A DNA stretch of 64,000 nucleotides from Phenylobacterium sp. (GTDB lineage: Bacteria > Pseudomonadota > Alphaproteobacteria > Caulobacterales > Caulobacteraceae): NCBI RefSeq assembly GCF_030679875.1, contig NZ_JAUXSP010000003.1:1-64000 (forward strand), read 5' to 3'. The translations under genes were made by a program, and so were the position numbers. Below are positions 30,202-39,534 of this stretch, one piece after another. The notes under the pieces were generated by a model. It was not told the origin of the DNA, did no database searches, and was given only the letters and a program-made list of their open reading frames with translations. Each line of letters begins with the position of its first letter. Positions within the stretch are counted from its first letter, which is position 1.

Positions 30202-30411
30202 CGTTCGGTTGAAGTTGACGCGACCCCGAGTCAGGCGCAGGCTTTTCAAGTCGCCTGACTCAAGACAGGCACGGGCGCTTACGGGCGGCCCAGTTCAGAC
30301 TATGCGGTCGCCCGCAATGCAGCGTCTCCCGTGACGCCTGTCGCAGTCCGGCATCGAGCCCTGGCCCTACGGCCTGGGCCCGCAACCAGAAGACTGTTTA
30401 GGGAGCACGCC

Positions 30412-30582
30412 ATGCATATGGATGAAGGGCACGACACCGCCCATCCGCCGAGGCGCCGTCATCTGCTGCAGAAATTTGAGGGCGCGACCGACCTGATGGT
30501 GGTCGCACTGATCGTCCTGCTGGGGGGGGCCATGCTGTTTGGTCTGCTCACGGCCGGGGGCAGCCCAACCTACATGCAGTGA
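30412..30582 (+). CDS. Small single-pass membrane protein
   Basis: 56 residues from the ATG at 30412, with GGGAG upstream; an in-frame ATG lies two codons later. A charged, His-rich N-terminus is followed by one hydrophobic helix (LMVVALIVLLGGAMLFGLL) and a short tail. Unknown function; no same-operon neighbour within 150 bp. Confidence 0.65.
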   Translation: MHMDEGHDTAHPPRRRHLLQKFEGATDLMVVALIVLLGGAMLFGLLTAGGSPTYMQ

Positions 30583-30739
30583 CCTGACGAGGCGCCTCCA
30601 GGCGAGCCTTGGCTCCCCACGGCCGAGGCTCGGCCTGGAATTCGCACACCCGGCTCAGGCGGTGAGCCTTCCCTCACCCCTGCGCCTGGGCTAATTCCGT
30701 TCCAAAGCGCAGTCAGACGCACAGGGACGGAGAGAAATC

Positions 30740-31540
30740 ATGTCGGGACGGGTGGACGGGAAGGTAGCCCTGGTGACCGGGGCCGCGAGCGGCATCGGGC
30801 GCGCCTGCGCCGAGCGGCTGGCGGCGGAGGGCGCTCGGGTCGTCCTCACGGACCTGACCGACGAGACCGGCGCTGCGCTGGCGGCAGAGATCAACAGCCG
30901 CGGCGGACAGGCGACCTATCTCCACCAGGACGTCACCGATGAGGATCAGTGGGTCCAGGTGATCGCCGATGTGCGTCAGGCCTTTGGTCGCCTCGACATC
31001 CTGGTCAACAACGCCGGCATCGGCCTCGGCGGCTCGGTGCTGGATATGAGCCTGGCTGACTTCCGCAAGCAGATGGCGGTCAATGTCGAGGGCGTCTTCC
31101 TCGGTGTGAAACACAGCCTTCCCCTGATGCGTGAGAGCGGCGAAGGCGGCAGCATCATCAACATGTCCTCCGTCGCTGGCCTGAAAGGCGCAGCCTCCCT
31201 CGCCGGCTACTGCGCCAGCAAGGGCGCGGTGCGCCTGTTCACCAAGGCTGTGGCCCTGGAATGCGCCGGCGCCGGCGACAAGGTGAGGGTGAACTCCGTC
31301 CACCCCGGCATCATTGAGACGCCGATCTGGGACACCATCATCGGAACCGGCGGACCCGGCGCCAACGCCGGCCCCCAGCGGGCCGCCAGCCTCGACGCCA
31401 TGGCCAGCGTCGCCACACCATTGGGCTTCAAGGGCGATCCCTCCGACATCGCCGACGCCGTGCTCTGGCTGGCCAGCAGCGAGAGCCGCTATGTCACCGG
31501 GGCCGAACTGGTGATCGACGGCGGCCTCTCGGTCCGCTAA
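30740..31540 (+). CDS. Short-chain dehydrogenase/reductase
   Basis: 266 residues, classical SDR. Cofactor motif VTGAASGIGRA with an acidic residue after strand 2 (VVLTDLTD), which favours NAD. NNAG motif (LVNNAGIGL) and catalytic Ser...Tyr-x-x-x-Lys (MSSVAGLKG, GYCASK). The C-terminal ELVIDGGLSVR is typical of glucose 1-dehydrogenase or cyclohexanol dehydrogenase-like members. Substrate unknown. GGAGAG precedes the ATG. Followed by a kinase-like gene 10 bp on. Confidence 0.92.
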   Translation: MSGRVDGKVALVTGAASGIGRACAERLAAEGARVVLTDLTDETGAALAAEINSRGGQATYLHQDVTDEDQWVQVIADVRQAFGRLDILVNNAGIGLGGSVLDMSLADFRKQMAVNVEGVFLGVKHSLPLMRESGEGGSIINMSSVAGLKGAASLAGYCASKGAVRLFTKAVALECAGAGDKVRVNSVHPGIIETPIWDTIIGTGGPGANAGPQRAASLDAMASVATPLGFKGDPSDIADAVLWLASSESRYVTGAELVIDGGLSVR

Positions 31541-31550
31541 AGCCGCCGCC

Positions 31551-32051
31551 ATGACCGCCACGCTGCATGTGATCTTCGGCCCTCAGGGCGCCGGCAAGTC
31601 CACCTATGCCCGCGACCTCGCCCGTCGCCTGCCCGCGGTGGGCTTCGCCATCGACGACTGGATGGGGCGGCTGTTTGGCCCCGACATGCCCGAGCCCCTG
31701 GAATTCGAGTGGATGATGGACCGGGTCGATCGCTGCGAGGCGCAGATCTGGTCGACCGCCGCCGGCATCCTGGCGGCGGGAACCTCGGTGGTGATGGATC
31801 TTGGGCTCATGCGTCGCAGCGATCGCCAGCGCGTGGCGCAGATCGCCGAGGCCGTGGAGATTCCGCTACAGTTCCACTTCGTCACCGCCCCGGCCGAGGT
31901 CCGCCGCGAGCGGGTGCTCGGACGCCAGGAGGTGAGCGGCGAGGGGTTCCGGCTCCTGGTGACGCCGGAGATGTTCCACTTCTCCGAAAAGGCCTATGAG
32001 GCGCCCGACGAGGCCGAACTTCGCGGCTGCGTCGTCAGCGAGAGCGACTGA
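31551..32051 (+). CDS. P-loop AAA family ATPase/kinase-like protein
   Basis: 166 residues. The Walker A motif GPQGAGKST at residues 8-16 is followed by an Asp-Asp pair in AIDDWMG and a C-terminal region (RRERVLGRQEVSG) like small zeta-toxin/shikimate-kinase-like phosphotransferases. Substrate unknown. Ten bases separate it from the SDR stop, so co-transcription is likely. Confidence 0.8.
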   Translation: MTATLHVIFGPQGAGKSTYARDLARRLPAVGFAIDDWMGRLFGPDMPEPLEFEWMMDRVDRCEAQIWSTAAGILAAGTSVVMDLGLMRRSDRQRVAQIAEAVEIPLQFHFVTAPAEVRRERVLGRQEVSGEGFRLLVTPEMFHFSEKAYEAPDEAELRGCVVSESD

Positions 32052-32201
32052 CCGATCGGGCCGTCTGGGCCGGGCGAGGGTTTTTGAACCCGCCGCCGCC
32101 CCTTGCGTTTCGCAGCGCACACTCATATCGTCTCCCCCCCGGACGTTGGCGCCCGCGGCCGGAGAATTCCCTTAGGCGCACTACCCGAGTCCTCATCCGC
32201 C

Positions 32202-32675
32202 ATGGAAAAAGTCCCGATGACCGCCGGGGGCTATCAGGCTCTCGACGAAGAACTGAAGCGTTTGAAGACGGTCGAACGGCCGTCTGTGATCGCTGCGATC
32301 TCCGAGGCTCGCGAGCACGGCGACCTGTCGGAGAATGCTGAGTATCATGCCGCCAAGGAGCGGCAAGGCTGGATCGAAGGCCAGATCGCCGACATCGAGG
32401 ACAAGCTCGCCCGCGCGCAGGTCATCGATGTCTCGAAGCTCTCCGGCAAGCAGGTGAAGTTCGGCGCCACGGTCTCCCTCGTCGACGAGGACACCGAGGA
32501 AGAGGCTCGCTACCAGATCGTCGGCGAGCACGAGGCCGATGTGAAGGCTGGCCGGATTTCGATCTCCTCGCCCATCGCCCGCGCCATCATCGGCAAGGAG
32601 ATCGGTGATGTGGTCGAGGTCAACGCCCCAGGCGGCGTGCGGTCCTATGAGCTTCTCAGGGTCGACTGGATCTAG
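32202..32675 (+). CDS. greA: Transcription elongation factor GreA
   Basis: 157 residues from the ATG at 32202 ([20 protein letters not shown]). The N-terminal coiled coil carries the tip acidic residues in [15 protein letters not shown]; the C-terminal FKBP-like domain follows ([20 protein letters not shown]). It stimulates cleavage of backtracked transcripts by RNA polymerase. The frame extends upstream to 32103, but that part is not conserved. Confidence 0.97.
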   Translation: MEKVPMTAGGYQALDEELKRLKTVERPSVIAAISEAREHGDLSENAEYHAAKERQGWIEGQIADIEDKLARAQVIDVSKLSGKQVKFGATVSLVDEDTEEEARYQIVGEHEADVKAGRISISSPIARAIIGKEIGDVVEVNAPGGVRSYELLRVDWI

Positions 32676-32740
32676 GTCCGCCACGCCGGCGCCGCAATGA
32701 TCGGACATTTCCATAGCCGCAGCGCCCTTCCGGCGCGGCG

Positions 32741-33745
32741 ATGGACGTGACTGTGACTGACTCCACCGAGACGCCGCTCCGGGTCTGGGTCGTCTCCGAC
32801 GGCCGGACGGGAATCGAGAACCAGGGCCTGGGCCTCGTCGAGGCCCTGGGCGCCCTGCGTCCCGTCGAATTGACCATAAAGCGGGTCGGCTGGCGCGGCG
32901 GCCTGGGCGCCCTGCCCTGGTGGCTGAACCTGGCGCCCCTTCCAGGCCTTACGCCCGGTTCCGACATCGCCCCGCCCTGGCCCGACATCTGGATCGCCGC
33001 CGGCCGCGCCACCCTGCCCCTGTCCCTGCGGATGCGGCGCTGGAGCAAGGGCCAGACCTTTGTCGTCCAGCTCCAGGACCCCCGGGTCCCCGCCGGCGCC
33101 TTCGACCTGGTCATTCCCCCCAAGCATGACCGCCTGCAGGGCGACAATGTCCTGCCCATCATCGGCGCCCCGCACCGGGTCACGCCAGACCGGCTGGCGG
33201 CTGATTTCGCCCGTTTTGAGAACGTCCTGGCGCCCCTGCCCCATCCCCGGGTGGCGGTGCTGATCGGCGGCAAGTCCAAGGCCTTTGGCCTGTCGCAGGA
33301 ACGGGCCGCGGCCATGGCCCACGAGATCGAACTGCCGATCCTCCAGGAGGGCGGCTCGGTCATGGTGACCTTTTCCCGGCGCACGCCAGAGGACGCCAAG
33401 GCCCTGATCACCGCCCGCCTGCGCCATCTTCCCGGAATGATCTGGGACGGCCAGGGAGAGAACCCCTATTTCGCCTTCCTGGCGGCGGCCGACTATGTCC
33501 TCGTCACCGAGGAATCCACCAATATGACCACCGAGGCCGCCTCTACCGGCAAGCCGGTGTTCATCTTGAAGATGGAGGGCGAGAGCCTCAAGTTCCGCCT
33601 CTATCACGAGGAGCTGGAGCGGCTGGGCGCCGCGCGGCCCTTCGGCGGCGCCTTCCACAGCTGGACCTACGAGCCCCTGACCGAGACCGCGCGCGCCGCC
33701 GCCGAGCTGCTTCGGCGCTATGACGCCCGGACCGGGAACGGCTAG
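32741..33745 (+). CDS. Mitochondrial fission ELM1 family protein
   Basis: 334 residues. VVSDGRTGIENQGLGLVEAL at the start, VQLQDPR, the IPPKHD stretch, VLIGGKSKAFGL in the middle and VTEESTNMTTEAASTGKP near the C-terminus match the bacterial ELM1/DUF1022 family, which has a glycosyltransferase B-like layout. Role in bacteria unclear; a surface-sugar function has been suggested by fold. Lies between greA and fbp on the same strand. Confidence 0.85.
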   Translation: MDVTVTDSTETPLRVWVVSDGRTGIENQGLGLVEALGALRPVELTIKRVGWRGGLGALPWWLNLAPLPGLTPGSDIAPPWPDIWIAAGRATLPLSLRMRRWSKGQTFVVQLQDPRVPAGAFDLVIPPKHDRLQGDNVLPIIGAPHRVTPDRLAADFARFENVLAPLPHPRVAVLIGGKSKAFGLSQERAAAMAHEIELPILQEGGSVMVTFSRRTPEDAKALITARLRHLPGMIWDGQGENPYFAFLAAADYVLVTEESTNMTTEAASTGKPVFILKMEGESLKFRLYHEELERLGAARPFGGAFHSWTYEPLTETARAAAELLRRYDARTGNG

Positions 33746-33799
33746 ACAGCCCCGTCCAGGCGCGATACCCGCCGGGGCCGTTCAATCCCGAGGTGTGAC

Positions 33800-34792
33800 G
33801 TGAGCACGACCAATCTGGCCGCCTTCCTCTCCCGAGGCGCCGTCGATCCGCGCCTGAGTGAGCTGGTCCTCGCCGTGGCTGACGGTTGTGTGGCGATCAA
33901 CGCCCATGTGCGCCGCGGCGCCCTGGGCCAGGCCATGGGCGCGCTCGGCCGCGAAAACGTCCAGGGAGAAGTCCAGCAGAAGCTCGACGTGCTCTCCAAC
34001 GACATCCTGCTGGAAGGCTGCGCGCGGGCCGCCGGCCTCTGCGCCATGGCCTCCGAGGAGATGGACACCATCCATCCCGTGCGCCAGGTGGGCGCCGACG
34101 GCGGCTATCTGCTGCTGTTCGATCCCCTCGACGGCTCCAGCAACATCGCCGTCAATGTCTCCATCGGCACCATCTTCTCGATCCTGCCGACACCGGCCGA
34201 CAGCGCCGGTCGCGCCGTCGTCGAGGCCGACTTCCTGCAGCCCGGCCGCCGGCAGGTCGCCGCCGGCTACGTCGTCTACGGCCCCCAGACCCAGATGGTC
34301 CTGACCCTGGGCGCGGGCGTCAGCGCCTTCACCCTCGACCCCGACAGCGCCGAGTGGGTGATGACCGCCGCCGAGATCACCATCCCGGCCGAGACCCGGG
34401 AATTCGCCATCAACACCGCCAACACCCGCCACTGGGCGGCGCCCGTTAGCCGCTATGTGGACGAGTGCCTGGCCGGCGTCGAAGGCGCCCGGGGCAAGGA
34501 CTTCAACATGCGCTGGGTGGCCTCCATGGTCGCCGACGTCCACCGGGTGATGAGCCGCGGGGGCGTCTTCATGTACCCCTGGGACAAACGTGAGCCAGAT
34601 CGGCCGGGGAAGTTGCGCCTGATGTACGAGGCCAATCCCATGGCCCTGCTGGTGGAACAGGCCGGCGGCGCATCCTTCGACGGAAAGGCCGCGACCCTGG
34701 ACGCCCCGGTGACCAGCCTGCATCAACGGGCCTCGGTCATGCTGGGCTCGGCCGCCGAGATCGCTCGCCTGCGGGACTATCACGCCGCCTGA
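33800..34792 (+). CDS. fbp: Class I fructose-1,6-bisphosphatase
   Basis: 330 residues from a GTG start. Metal-binding [19 protein letters not shown], the preceding ASEEMD and the C-terminal [18 protein letters not shown] are typical of class I FBPase. It hydrolyses fructose-1,6-bisphosphate in gluconeogenesis. Converges on an OmpA-like lipoprotein gene through a shared hairpin. Confidence 0.95.
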   Translation: MSTTNLAAFLSRGAVDPRLSELVLAVADGCVAINAHVRRGALGQAMGALGRENVQGEVQQKLDVLSNDILLEGCARAAGLCAMASEEMDTIHPVRQVGADGGYLLLFDPLDGSSNIAVNVSIGTIFSILPTPADSAGRAVVEADFLQPGRRQVAAGYVVYGPQTQMVLTLGAGVSAFTLDPDSAEWVMTAAEITIPAETREFAINTANTRHWAAPVSRYVDECLAGVEGARGKDFNMRWVASMVADVHRVMSRGGVFMYPWDKREPDRPGKLRLMYEANPMALLVEQAGGASFDGKAATLDAPVTSLHQRASVMLGSAAEIARLRDYHAA

Positions 34793-34793
34793 T

Positions 34794-34814
34794 CGCGCCG
34801 CTTCATTCGGCGCG
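34794..34814. terminator. Bidirectional hairpin between fbp and the OmpA-like gene
   Basis: CGCGCCG (34794-34800) pairs with CGGCGCG (34808-34814) around a 7-nt loop that contains the minus-strand stop. There is no long U run. Confidence 0.5.
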
Positions 34815-35411
34815 CTTGGGGATCACCACAACCACCCGGCGGTTCAGGGCCCGTCCCGCCGGATCATCCGCGCCGCTGGCGGTCTGGTTGGGCGCCACCG
34901 GCTCGGCCGCACCCCGCCCGGACGCGGCCAGACGATCCTCGGGCACGCCGCCGTTTTCTGAGAACCACCTGGCCACAGCCTGGGCGCGGCGCAGGGACAG
35001 GGCGAGATTGTAGTCCGCCTGGCCCAGGGAGTCGGTATGCCCGATCACCTCGATCTTCTGGTCGCCTGCGGTCACCAGGGCCGCAGTGCGCCGCAATTGC
35101 TCAGGCGCGCCGGCCGACAGCTCTGAACTGTCGAAGGCGAACAGCACATCACTGGCCAGCTCGACCACAAAGGTCGTGGCGGTTTCCCGCACCTGGAAGG
35201 CCGTGATGGCGCCCGATAGCGCCCCCACCGCGCCGGTCATTCCCGTTCCACCCCCTAGGGGCGAGGACGGCGGGGCCTGTGGTGGCGGGGCGACCGCTTC
35301 AGTCGGCGGCCCAGGCTCTGGGCCTTGCGGATCGGCGGCCCCCTCTGGCGCCCCGCACGCGGCGAGGGCCCACAGCGCGCCGCAGAGCGTAGCCGATCGC
35401 CAAGTGATCAC
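34803..35411 (-). CDS. OmpA-family lipoprotein
   Basis: 202 residues from a GTG start that overlaps the upstream stop (GTGA). Lipoprotein signal with Cys at LWALAACG, a Pro-rich linker, then an OmpA-like peptidoglycan-binding domain (about 85-200: VLFAFDSSELSAGAPEQL, EVIGHTDSLGQADYN, LSLRRAQAVARWF, NRRVVVVI). It should anchor the outer membrane to the cell wall. Translationally coupled to the preceding lipoprotein gene. Confidence 0.93.
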   Translation of the reverse strand: MITWRSATLCGALWALAACGAPEGAADPQGPEPGPPTEAVAPPPQAPPSSPLGGGTGMTGAVGALSGAITAFQVRETATTFVVELASDVLFAFDSSELSAGAPEQLRRTAALVTAGDQKIEVIGHTDSLGQADYNLALSLRRAQAVARWFSENGGVPEDRLAASGRGAAEPVAPNQTASGADDPAGRALNRRVVVVIPKRAE

Positions 35412-35962
35412 CGCTGGACCGCCACCCCGTCAAAGGGACCGACATTCGGAATATTGATGGAGACCGTCGGCGAGCCCGCCGGCGGGGCAGGAAACTTGAA
35501 CCAGACAATGCCCGGCTGACCACGGCGCAGCTGGACCGACAGACGGTCGCGGGAGGCCGATTGCAGGGGCGCGGCCATCCATTGATTGCTGTCGTCGCGA
35601 AGCACGCCGTAGCGCTGGGAGGTGGCGTCATCAATGATGCTCACCTCGTCGGCGTCCAGATAGACCCACTGGGTGTCGTTGCCCGCCGGGCGATAGCTCA
35701 GTTCAACGGTCAGGACATTACCGGTTACGCGCACGCGGGTCAGATCCACCTGAGTTCCGTCGGGGCCGGTATTGGTCTGGATCGTGGTCGCCGCGGGTCT
35801 GGCTGGGGCGGGCGCGGCGTTCTGGGCCGCCAATGGCGAGGGTTCAGCCCGCGCTGCGGCGGCTTCGGCCACCGGATCCACCGGCTCGGCGGGCTCCTCA
35901 CGATCGCCGCAGCCGGCCAGAAGCAAGGCGCAGGCGGCGCCCGACAGGGTCAAACGGATCAT
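35408..35962 (-). CDS. Putative lipoprotein paired with the OmpA-like gene
   Basis: 184 residues. Lipobox LLLAGC, an Ala/Pro-rich linker, then a beta-rich domain (about 70-184: VDLTRVRVTGNVLTVELSY, QWVYLDADEVSIIDDAT). No family I can name with confidence. The four-base overlap with the OmpA-like gene suggests a functional pair at the envelope. Confidence 0.7.
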   Translation of the reverse strand: MIRLTLSGAACALLLAGCGDREEPAEPVDPVAEAAAARAEPSPLAAQNAAPAPARPAATTIQTNTGPDGTQVDLTRVRVTGNVLTVELSYRPAGNDTQWVYLDADEVSIIDDATSQRYGVLRDDSNQWMAAPLQSASRDRLSVQLRRGQPGIVWFKFPAPPAGSPTVSINIPNVGPFDGVAVQR

Positions 35963-36050
35963 CAGCGTCCCTCAAGGTCTGTTGCCTCAACACAGCGTCG
36001 CCATGGCTGATCGGTTCCCGTCGGCGCGGCTTGTCGCAGGCCTCCTACGG

Positions 36051-36065
36051 TTAACAATTGCTTAG
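36051..36065 (+). promoter_or_regulatory. CtrA-like box upstream of the surface-sugar cluster
   Basis: TTAA-N7-TTAG at 36051-36065, one base off the CtrA consensus TTAA-N7-TTAA used in Caulobacter-type cell-cycle control. It lies about 50 bp before the first gene of a cluster expected to modify flagellin. Confidence 0.4.
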
Positions 36066-36113
36066 AGCCGCCGCCCTAGCCTGCCCCGGTTCTCCCAGCG
36101 CTGGAGCCCCGCC

Positions 36114-36914
36114 GTGACCGCCCCGCCCCTTGTCAAAGAGCTGAAGGGCCTGCTGCCCGCGGCGCTCGTGAACGAGGCGTTGGAGACCTTCATTGACATG
36201 CTGCGGGCCGCCGGTGCGGACGCCGGGTCAGACGCCGATGTGGACGCCCTGATCGACGCCCTGCGGGCCGCTGACCGCGGGGCCCTGGGCCAGGTCTATG
36301 ACGCCATGCGCGAGACCGACGTCTTTCGCCGCATCGTCACCGCCGAACCCCTCCGGCAGGCCGCCCAGGCGATGACCGGGGCGAAGCGACTACACAGCCC
36401 TTTCCAGCACGCCGTCTTCCGCATGGACCTGGCGGGCGAGCCCTGGCGCGGGTTCGACTGGCACCAGGACTATCCCTACAACATGCTCTGCCACCGCTCA
36501 GTCACCGCCTGGACGCCGCTGACGCCCTCGGGTGCAGCCAATGGCGGGGTCGATGTGGTGGAGACCACCGAGGCCCGCCTCCACCCCGTCGATATCCGCC
36601 TCAAGCGTGATGCGGCCGGCCAGCCCCTGGGCGGGCGTGACGCCTTTGTCGCCCAGGCCCTCCATGCGGACTTCGAGGCCCGGAGCCGCAAGCCTGAACT
36701 CCAGCCCGGCGACGTGCTGATGTTCCACAACACTGTGCCCCACCGGTCAGGCTACAATCCCGGCCCACGGCATCGCTACTCCATCCAGGTCCGGTTCGGC
36801 GACCTGCTTGCGCCCGAGGTCATCGCGCGCGGCTGGCGCAATCGTCGGGCCGACGGGTTCGAGGCCTTCGCCGCCTTGCATCCGGACCTGATCGCCTCCG
36901 AGGAACGCCCATGA
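36114..36914 (+). CDS. Phytanoyl-CoA dioxygenase-family Fe(II)/2OG oxygenase
   Basis: 266 residues from a GTG start. Metal ligands are visible as the HxD in FDWHQDYPYN and the distal His in TVPHRSGYN, with Arg in HRYSIQVRF for 2-oxoglutarate. The substrate is unknown; position at the head of a sugar cluster suggests hydroxylation of a sugar or lipid precursor. Its stop overlaps the next start (ATGA). Confidence 0.85.
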   Translation: MTAPPLVKELKGLLPAALVNEALETFIDMLRAAGADAGSDADVDALIDALRAADRGALGQVYDAMRETDVFRRIVTAEPLRQAAQAMTGAKRLHSPFQHAVFRMDLAGEPWRGFDWHQDYPYNMLCHRSVTAWTPLTPSGAANGGVDVVETTEARLHPVDIRLKRDAAGQPLGGRDAFVAQALHADFEARSRKPELQPGDVLMFHNTVPHRSGYNPGPRHRYSIQVRFGDLLAPEVIARGWRNRRADGFEAFAALHPDLIASEERP

Positions 36915-37642
36915 GCCCCGCCCCCAAGATCCCCGCTGACGAGACCCTTCGCAGCCTGCTGAAGTCGCACCTGGACGATCACGACCTGATCGCCAACCTG
37001 GCCTCCTTTGGCCGGCGGATGCACTTCATGAAGGCCTTCGCCCACTACGAGGTCTTCAAGCTGATCGAAGACATGCCCGGCGATATCGTCGAGTGCGGGG
37101 TCTATAAGGGCGCCTCCCTGCTGACCTTCGCCCGCTTCCTGGAGACCTTCAGCCCCGGCGACCGCACGCGAAAAGTGCTGGGCTTCGACCACTTCCGGGG
37201 CCTGGCCGACCGCTCCGAAAAGGACGGTCTGGACGCCCGCGTCGGCAATACCGCCGAGGGCTGGAACCCGGCCCAGTTCCGCGACACCCTGTTCGCCCTG
37301 GTCGACGCCTTCAACGCCGACTCCTTCGTGCCCCAGCGGCCGCGGGTCGAGCTGATCGACGGCGACGTGAAGGAGACCGCCCACGCCTATGTGGCCGAGC
37401 ATCCGGGCCTGCGCATCGCCCTGCTGCACCTGGACATGGACCTCTATGAACCGACCCTGGAGGCCCTGAAGGCCTTCTGGCCGCGCATCCTCACCGGCGG
37501 CGTGGTCCTGCTCGATGAATACGCCATCCGCGAATGGCCCGGCGAAAGCGAGGCCCTGGAGGAATTCTTCGACGGCGCGCCGCCTCGGATCGAGAAATTT
37601 GGCTGGGCCTCGGCGCCTGGGGGCTTTTTCGTCAAGGAATAG
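36911..37642 (+). CDS. TylF-like class I SAM-dependent methyltransferase
   Basis: 243 residues. The macrocin-O-methyltransferase (TylF) family pattern: PGDIVECGVYKGASLLTFAR for SAM binding, VLGFDHFRGL, then LLHLDMDLYEPTLEALK and VVLLDEYA with the metal-binding Asp residues. It probably O-methylates a sugar. Coupled to the dioxygenase gene by a four-base overlap. Confidence 0.85.
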   Translation: MSPAPKIPADETLRSLLKSHLDDHDLIANLASFGRRMHFMKAFAHYEVFKLIEDMPGDIVECGVYKGASLLTFARFLETFSPGDRTRKVLGFDHFRGLADRSEKDGLDARVGNTAEGWNPAQFRDTLFALVDAFNADSFVPQRPRVELIDGDVKETAHAYVAEHPGLRIALLHLDMDLYEPTLEALKAFWPRILTGGVVLLDEYAIREWPGESEALEEFFDGAPPRIEKFGWASAPGGFFVKE

Positions 37643-37713
37643 GGCGCTTCAGCGCGCAGGACGGCGCCTTGCCGCCGCAATGAGGGCTACCCTGCGCGCA
37701 CAGGAGCCCCCGA

Positions 37714-38430
37714 TTGATTCTCGCCCTTCTTCAGGCCCGCCTCAGTTCCACCCGTCTGCCCGGCAAGGTGCTGCTGCCGCTCGCCGGCGCGCCCCTGCTG
37801 CTGCGCCAGATCGAGCGGGTCCGGCGCGCGCGCCAGATCGACCAGATCGTGGTCGCCACCAGCCTGGAGGCCAGCGACGACCGCCTGGTCCAGGTTCTTG
37901 AAGAGGCCGGAGTCGCCGTTCACCGCGGCCCCCTGGCTGACGTCCTGGCCCGCTTCCTGGGCGCCCTGGAGGTCTGGCCCGCCGACCATGTGGTGCGGCT
38001 GACCGGGGACTGCCCGCTGATCGACCCCGAGGTCATCGACGCCACCATCGACCTGCACCTGACGCAGAACGCCGACTACACCCACAACCGCTATGACCCG
38101 TCGGGCTACCCCAAGGGCCAGGACGTGGAGGTTATCGCCGCGGCCGCCCTGCGGCGCACGGCGGCCGAGGATCACAGCCCTGAGGCCCGGGAGCACGTCA
38201 CCTGGGCGGTGCGCAACGGGCCCGACCGCTACCGCGTCGCGCGTCTCGATCCCCCCGTCGATGAGGGCCAGGTCCGCTGGACCGTCGACACCGGCGACGA
38301 CTATGAGTTCGTCCGCAGGGTCTATGAGGGGCTCTATCCGGGCAATCCGGCCTTTTCCTCCGACGATGTCCGCGCCTTTGTGCGGGCCCGGCCGGAGCTG
38401 ACCTCCTTTGGCGGAGCGCCACGCCTATGA
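37714..38430 (+). CDS. pseF: SpsF/PseF-like cytidylyltransferase
   Basis: 238 residues from a TTG start with GGAG upstream. The nucleotidyltransferase N-terminus LALLQARLSSTRLPGKVLLP and DHVVRLTGDCPLIDPEV fit the CMP-sugar synthetase family. Next to pseG, pseH and pseI it probably activates pseudaminic acid or a related nonulosonic acid with CTP. The SpsF-type subfamily is broader, so the symbol is tentative. Overlaps pseG by ATGA. Confidence 0.75.
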   Translation: MILALLQARLSSTRLPGKVLLPLAGAPLLLRQIERVRRARQIDQIVVATSLEASDDRLVQVLEEAGVAVHRGPLADVLARFLGALEVWPADHVVRLTGDCPLIDPEVIDATIDLHLTQNADYTHNRYDPSGYPKGQDVEVIAAAALRRTAAEDHSPEAREHVTWAVRNGPDRYRVARLDPPVDEGQVRWTVDTGDDYEFVRRVYEGLYPGNPAFSSDDVRAFVRARPELTSFGGAPRL

Positions 38431-39458
38431 CCCCGCGGGTTCTGTTCATCGCCAATGCCGGCCCAGAGGTCGGAGGCGGCCATGTCATGCGCAGCCTCAC
38501 CCTGGCCGCGGCTCTCACCGAGCGCGGCGCCCGGTGCGAGTTCATGGCCGATTCCCATGTGGAGGCGATCCTGGCGGTCTACGCCCCGGACCTGCCCCGG
38601 CGGGCCGTGGCCTCCATGGCGCCGGAGATCCTCGCCGACCTCACCGGCCGCCAGGCTTTCGAGGCGGTGGTGTTCGACCACTATGGCCTCGCCCGCGCCG
38701 AGCATGAGGCCATCGCCGACGGCCGCCCGGCCCTGGTCATCGACGATCTGGCCAACCGGCCCCTGGGCGGCGCCCTGGTGCTGGACTCCGGTCCCGCCCG
38801 CATCGAGGCCGACTATCGCGGCTTGACCACCGGCGCACGCCTGCTGCTGGGGCCGAAATACGCACCCGTACGGCCAGCCTTCGCCGCCCTGCGCAACGCC
38901 GCGCTGGCCCGGCGTCAGGGCGCGCCTCGCCGGGTGCTGGTCTCCATGGGCCTGACCGATCTGGATGGGATCACCGGCAAGGTGGTCGAGCAGTTGCGCC
39001 GTCGCTACGGCGAAACGCAGCTTGACGTGGTGGTCGGCGCGAGCGCCCCGAGCCGCAAGGGCCTGACCCGTGTCGCCGCCCACGACCCACGTCTCACCCT
39101 GCATGTGGACACCCCGGAAATGGCCGAACTGGCCACCGCCGCAGACCTCGCCGTCGGCGCGGCGGGCTCGGCCATGTGGGAGCGTTGCGTCCTGGGTCTG
39201 CCCAGCGTCGTGGTGACCATCGCCGACAACCAGGTCCCCGCCGCCACGGCGCTCGCCAAGGCCGGCGCGGTGCTGATGGTCGACGGGCGGTCAGACTCCT
39301 TCGGCGTCGACTTTGACCGGGCCATGACCCGGTTGTTCATCGACGAGACCCTGCGCGCCAGCCTGGCCGAAAAGAGCGCTGAACTGTGCGACGGCGAAGG
39401 CGCTGCCCGGGTGGCCGAGGCCTTCTGGCCGCTGCTCGTCCAGGCCGCGACCGTCTGA
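38427..39458 (+). CDS. pseG: UDP-sugar hydrolase PseG
   Basis: 343 residues. GHVMRSLTLAAAL near the start with GPEVGGGH, VVFDHYGLA and IDDLANRPLGG, then MGLTDLDGITGKV and GAAGSAMWERCVLGLPSVVV match the GT-B fold PseG, which removes UDP from UDP-2,4-diacetamido-trideoxy-altrose. Coupled to pseF. Confidence 0.9.
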   Translation: MTPRVLFIANAGPEVGGGHVMRSLTLAAALTERGARCEFMADSHVEAILAVYAPDLPRRAVASMAPEILADLTGRQAFEAVVFDHYGLARAEHEAIADGRPALVIDDLANRPLGGALVLDSGPARIEADYRGLTTGARLLLGPKYAPVRPAFAALRNAALARRQGAPRRVLVSMGLTDLDGITGKVVEQLRRRYGETQLDVVVGASAPSRKGLTRVAAHDPRLTLHVDTPEMAELATAADLAVGAAGSAMWERCVLGLPSVVVTIADNQVPAATALAKAGAVLMVDGRSDSFGVDFDRAMTRLFIDETLRASLAEKSAELCDGEGAARVAEAFWPLLVQAATV

Positions 39459-39534
39459 CGCAGGCGCCTTAACCGAGTTTTCCGACCTTGGCCTGCATGC
39501 TCGCCCTTCACATGCGGGTCGGGGAGGCCAAGGC

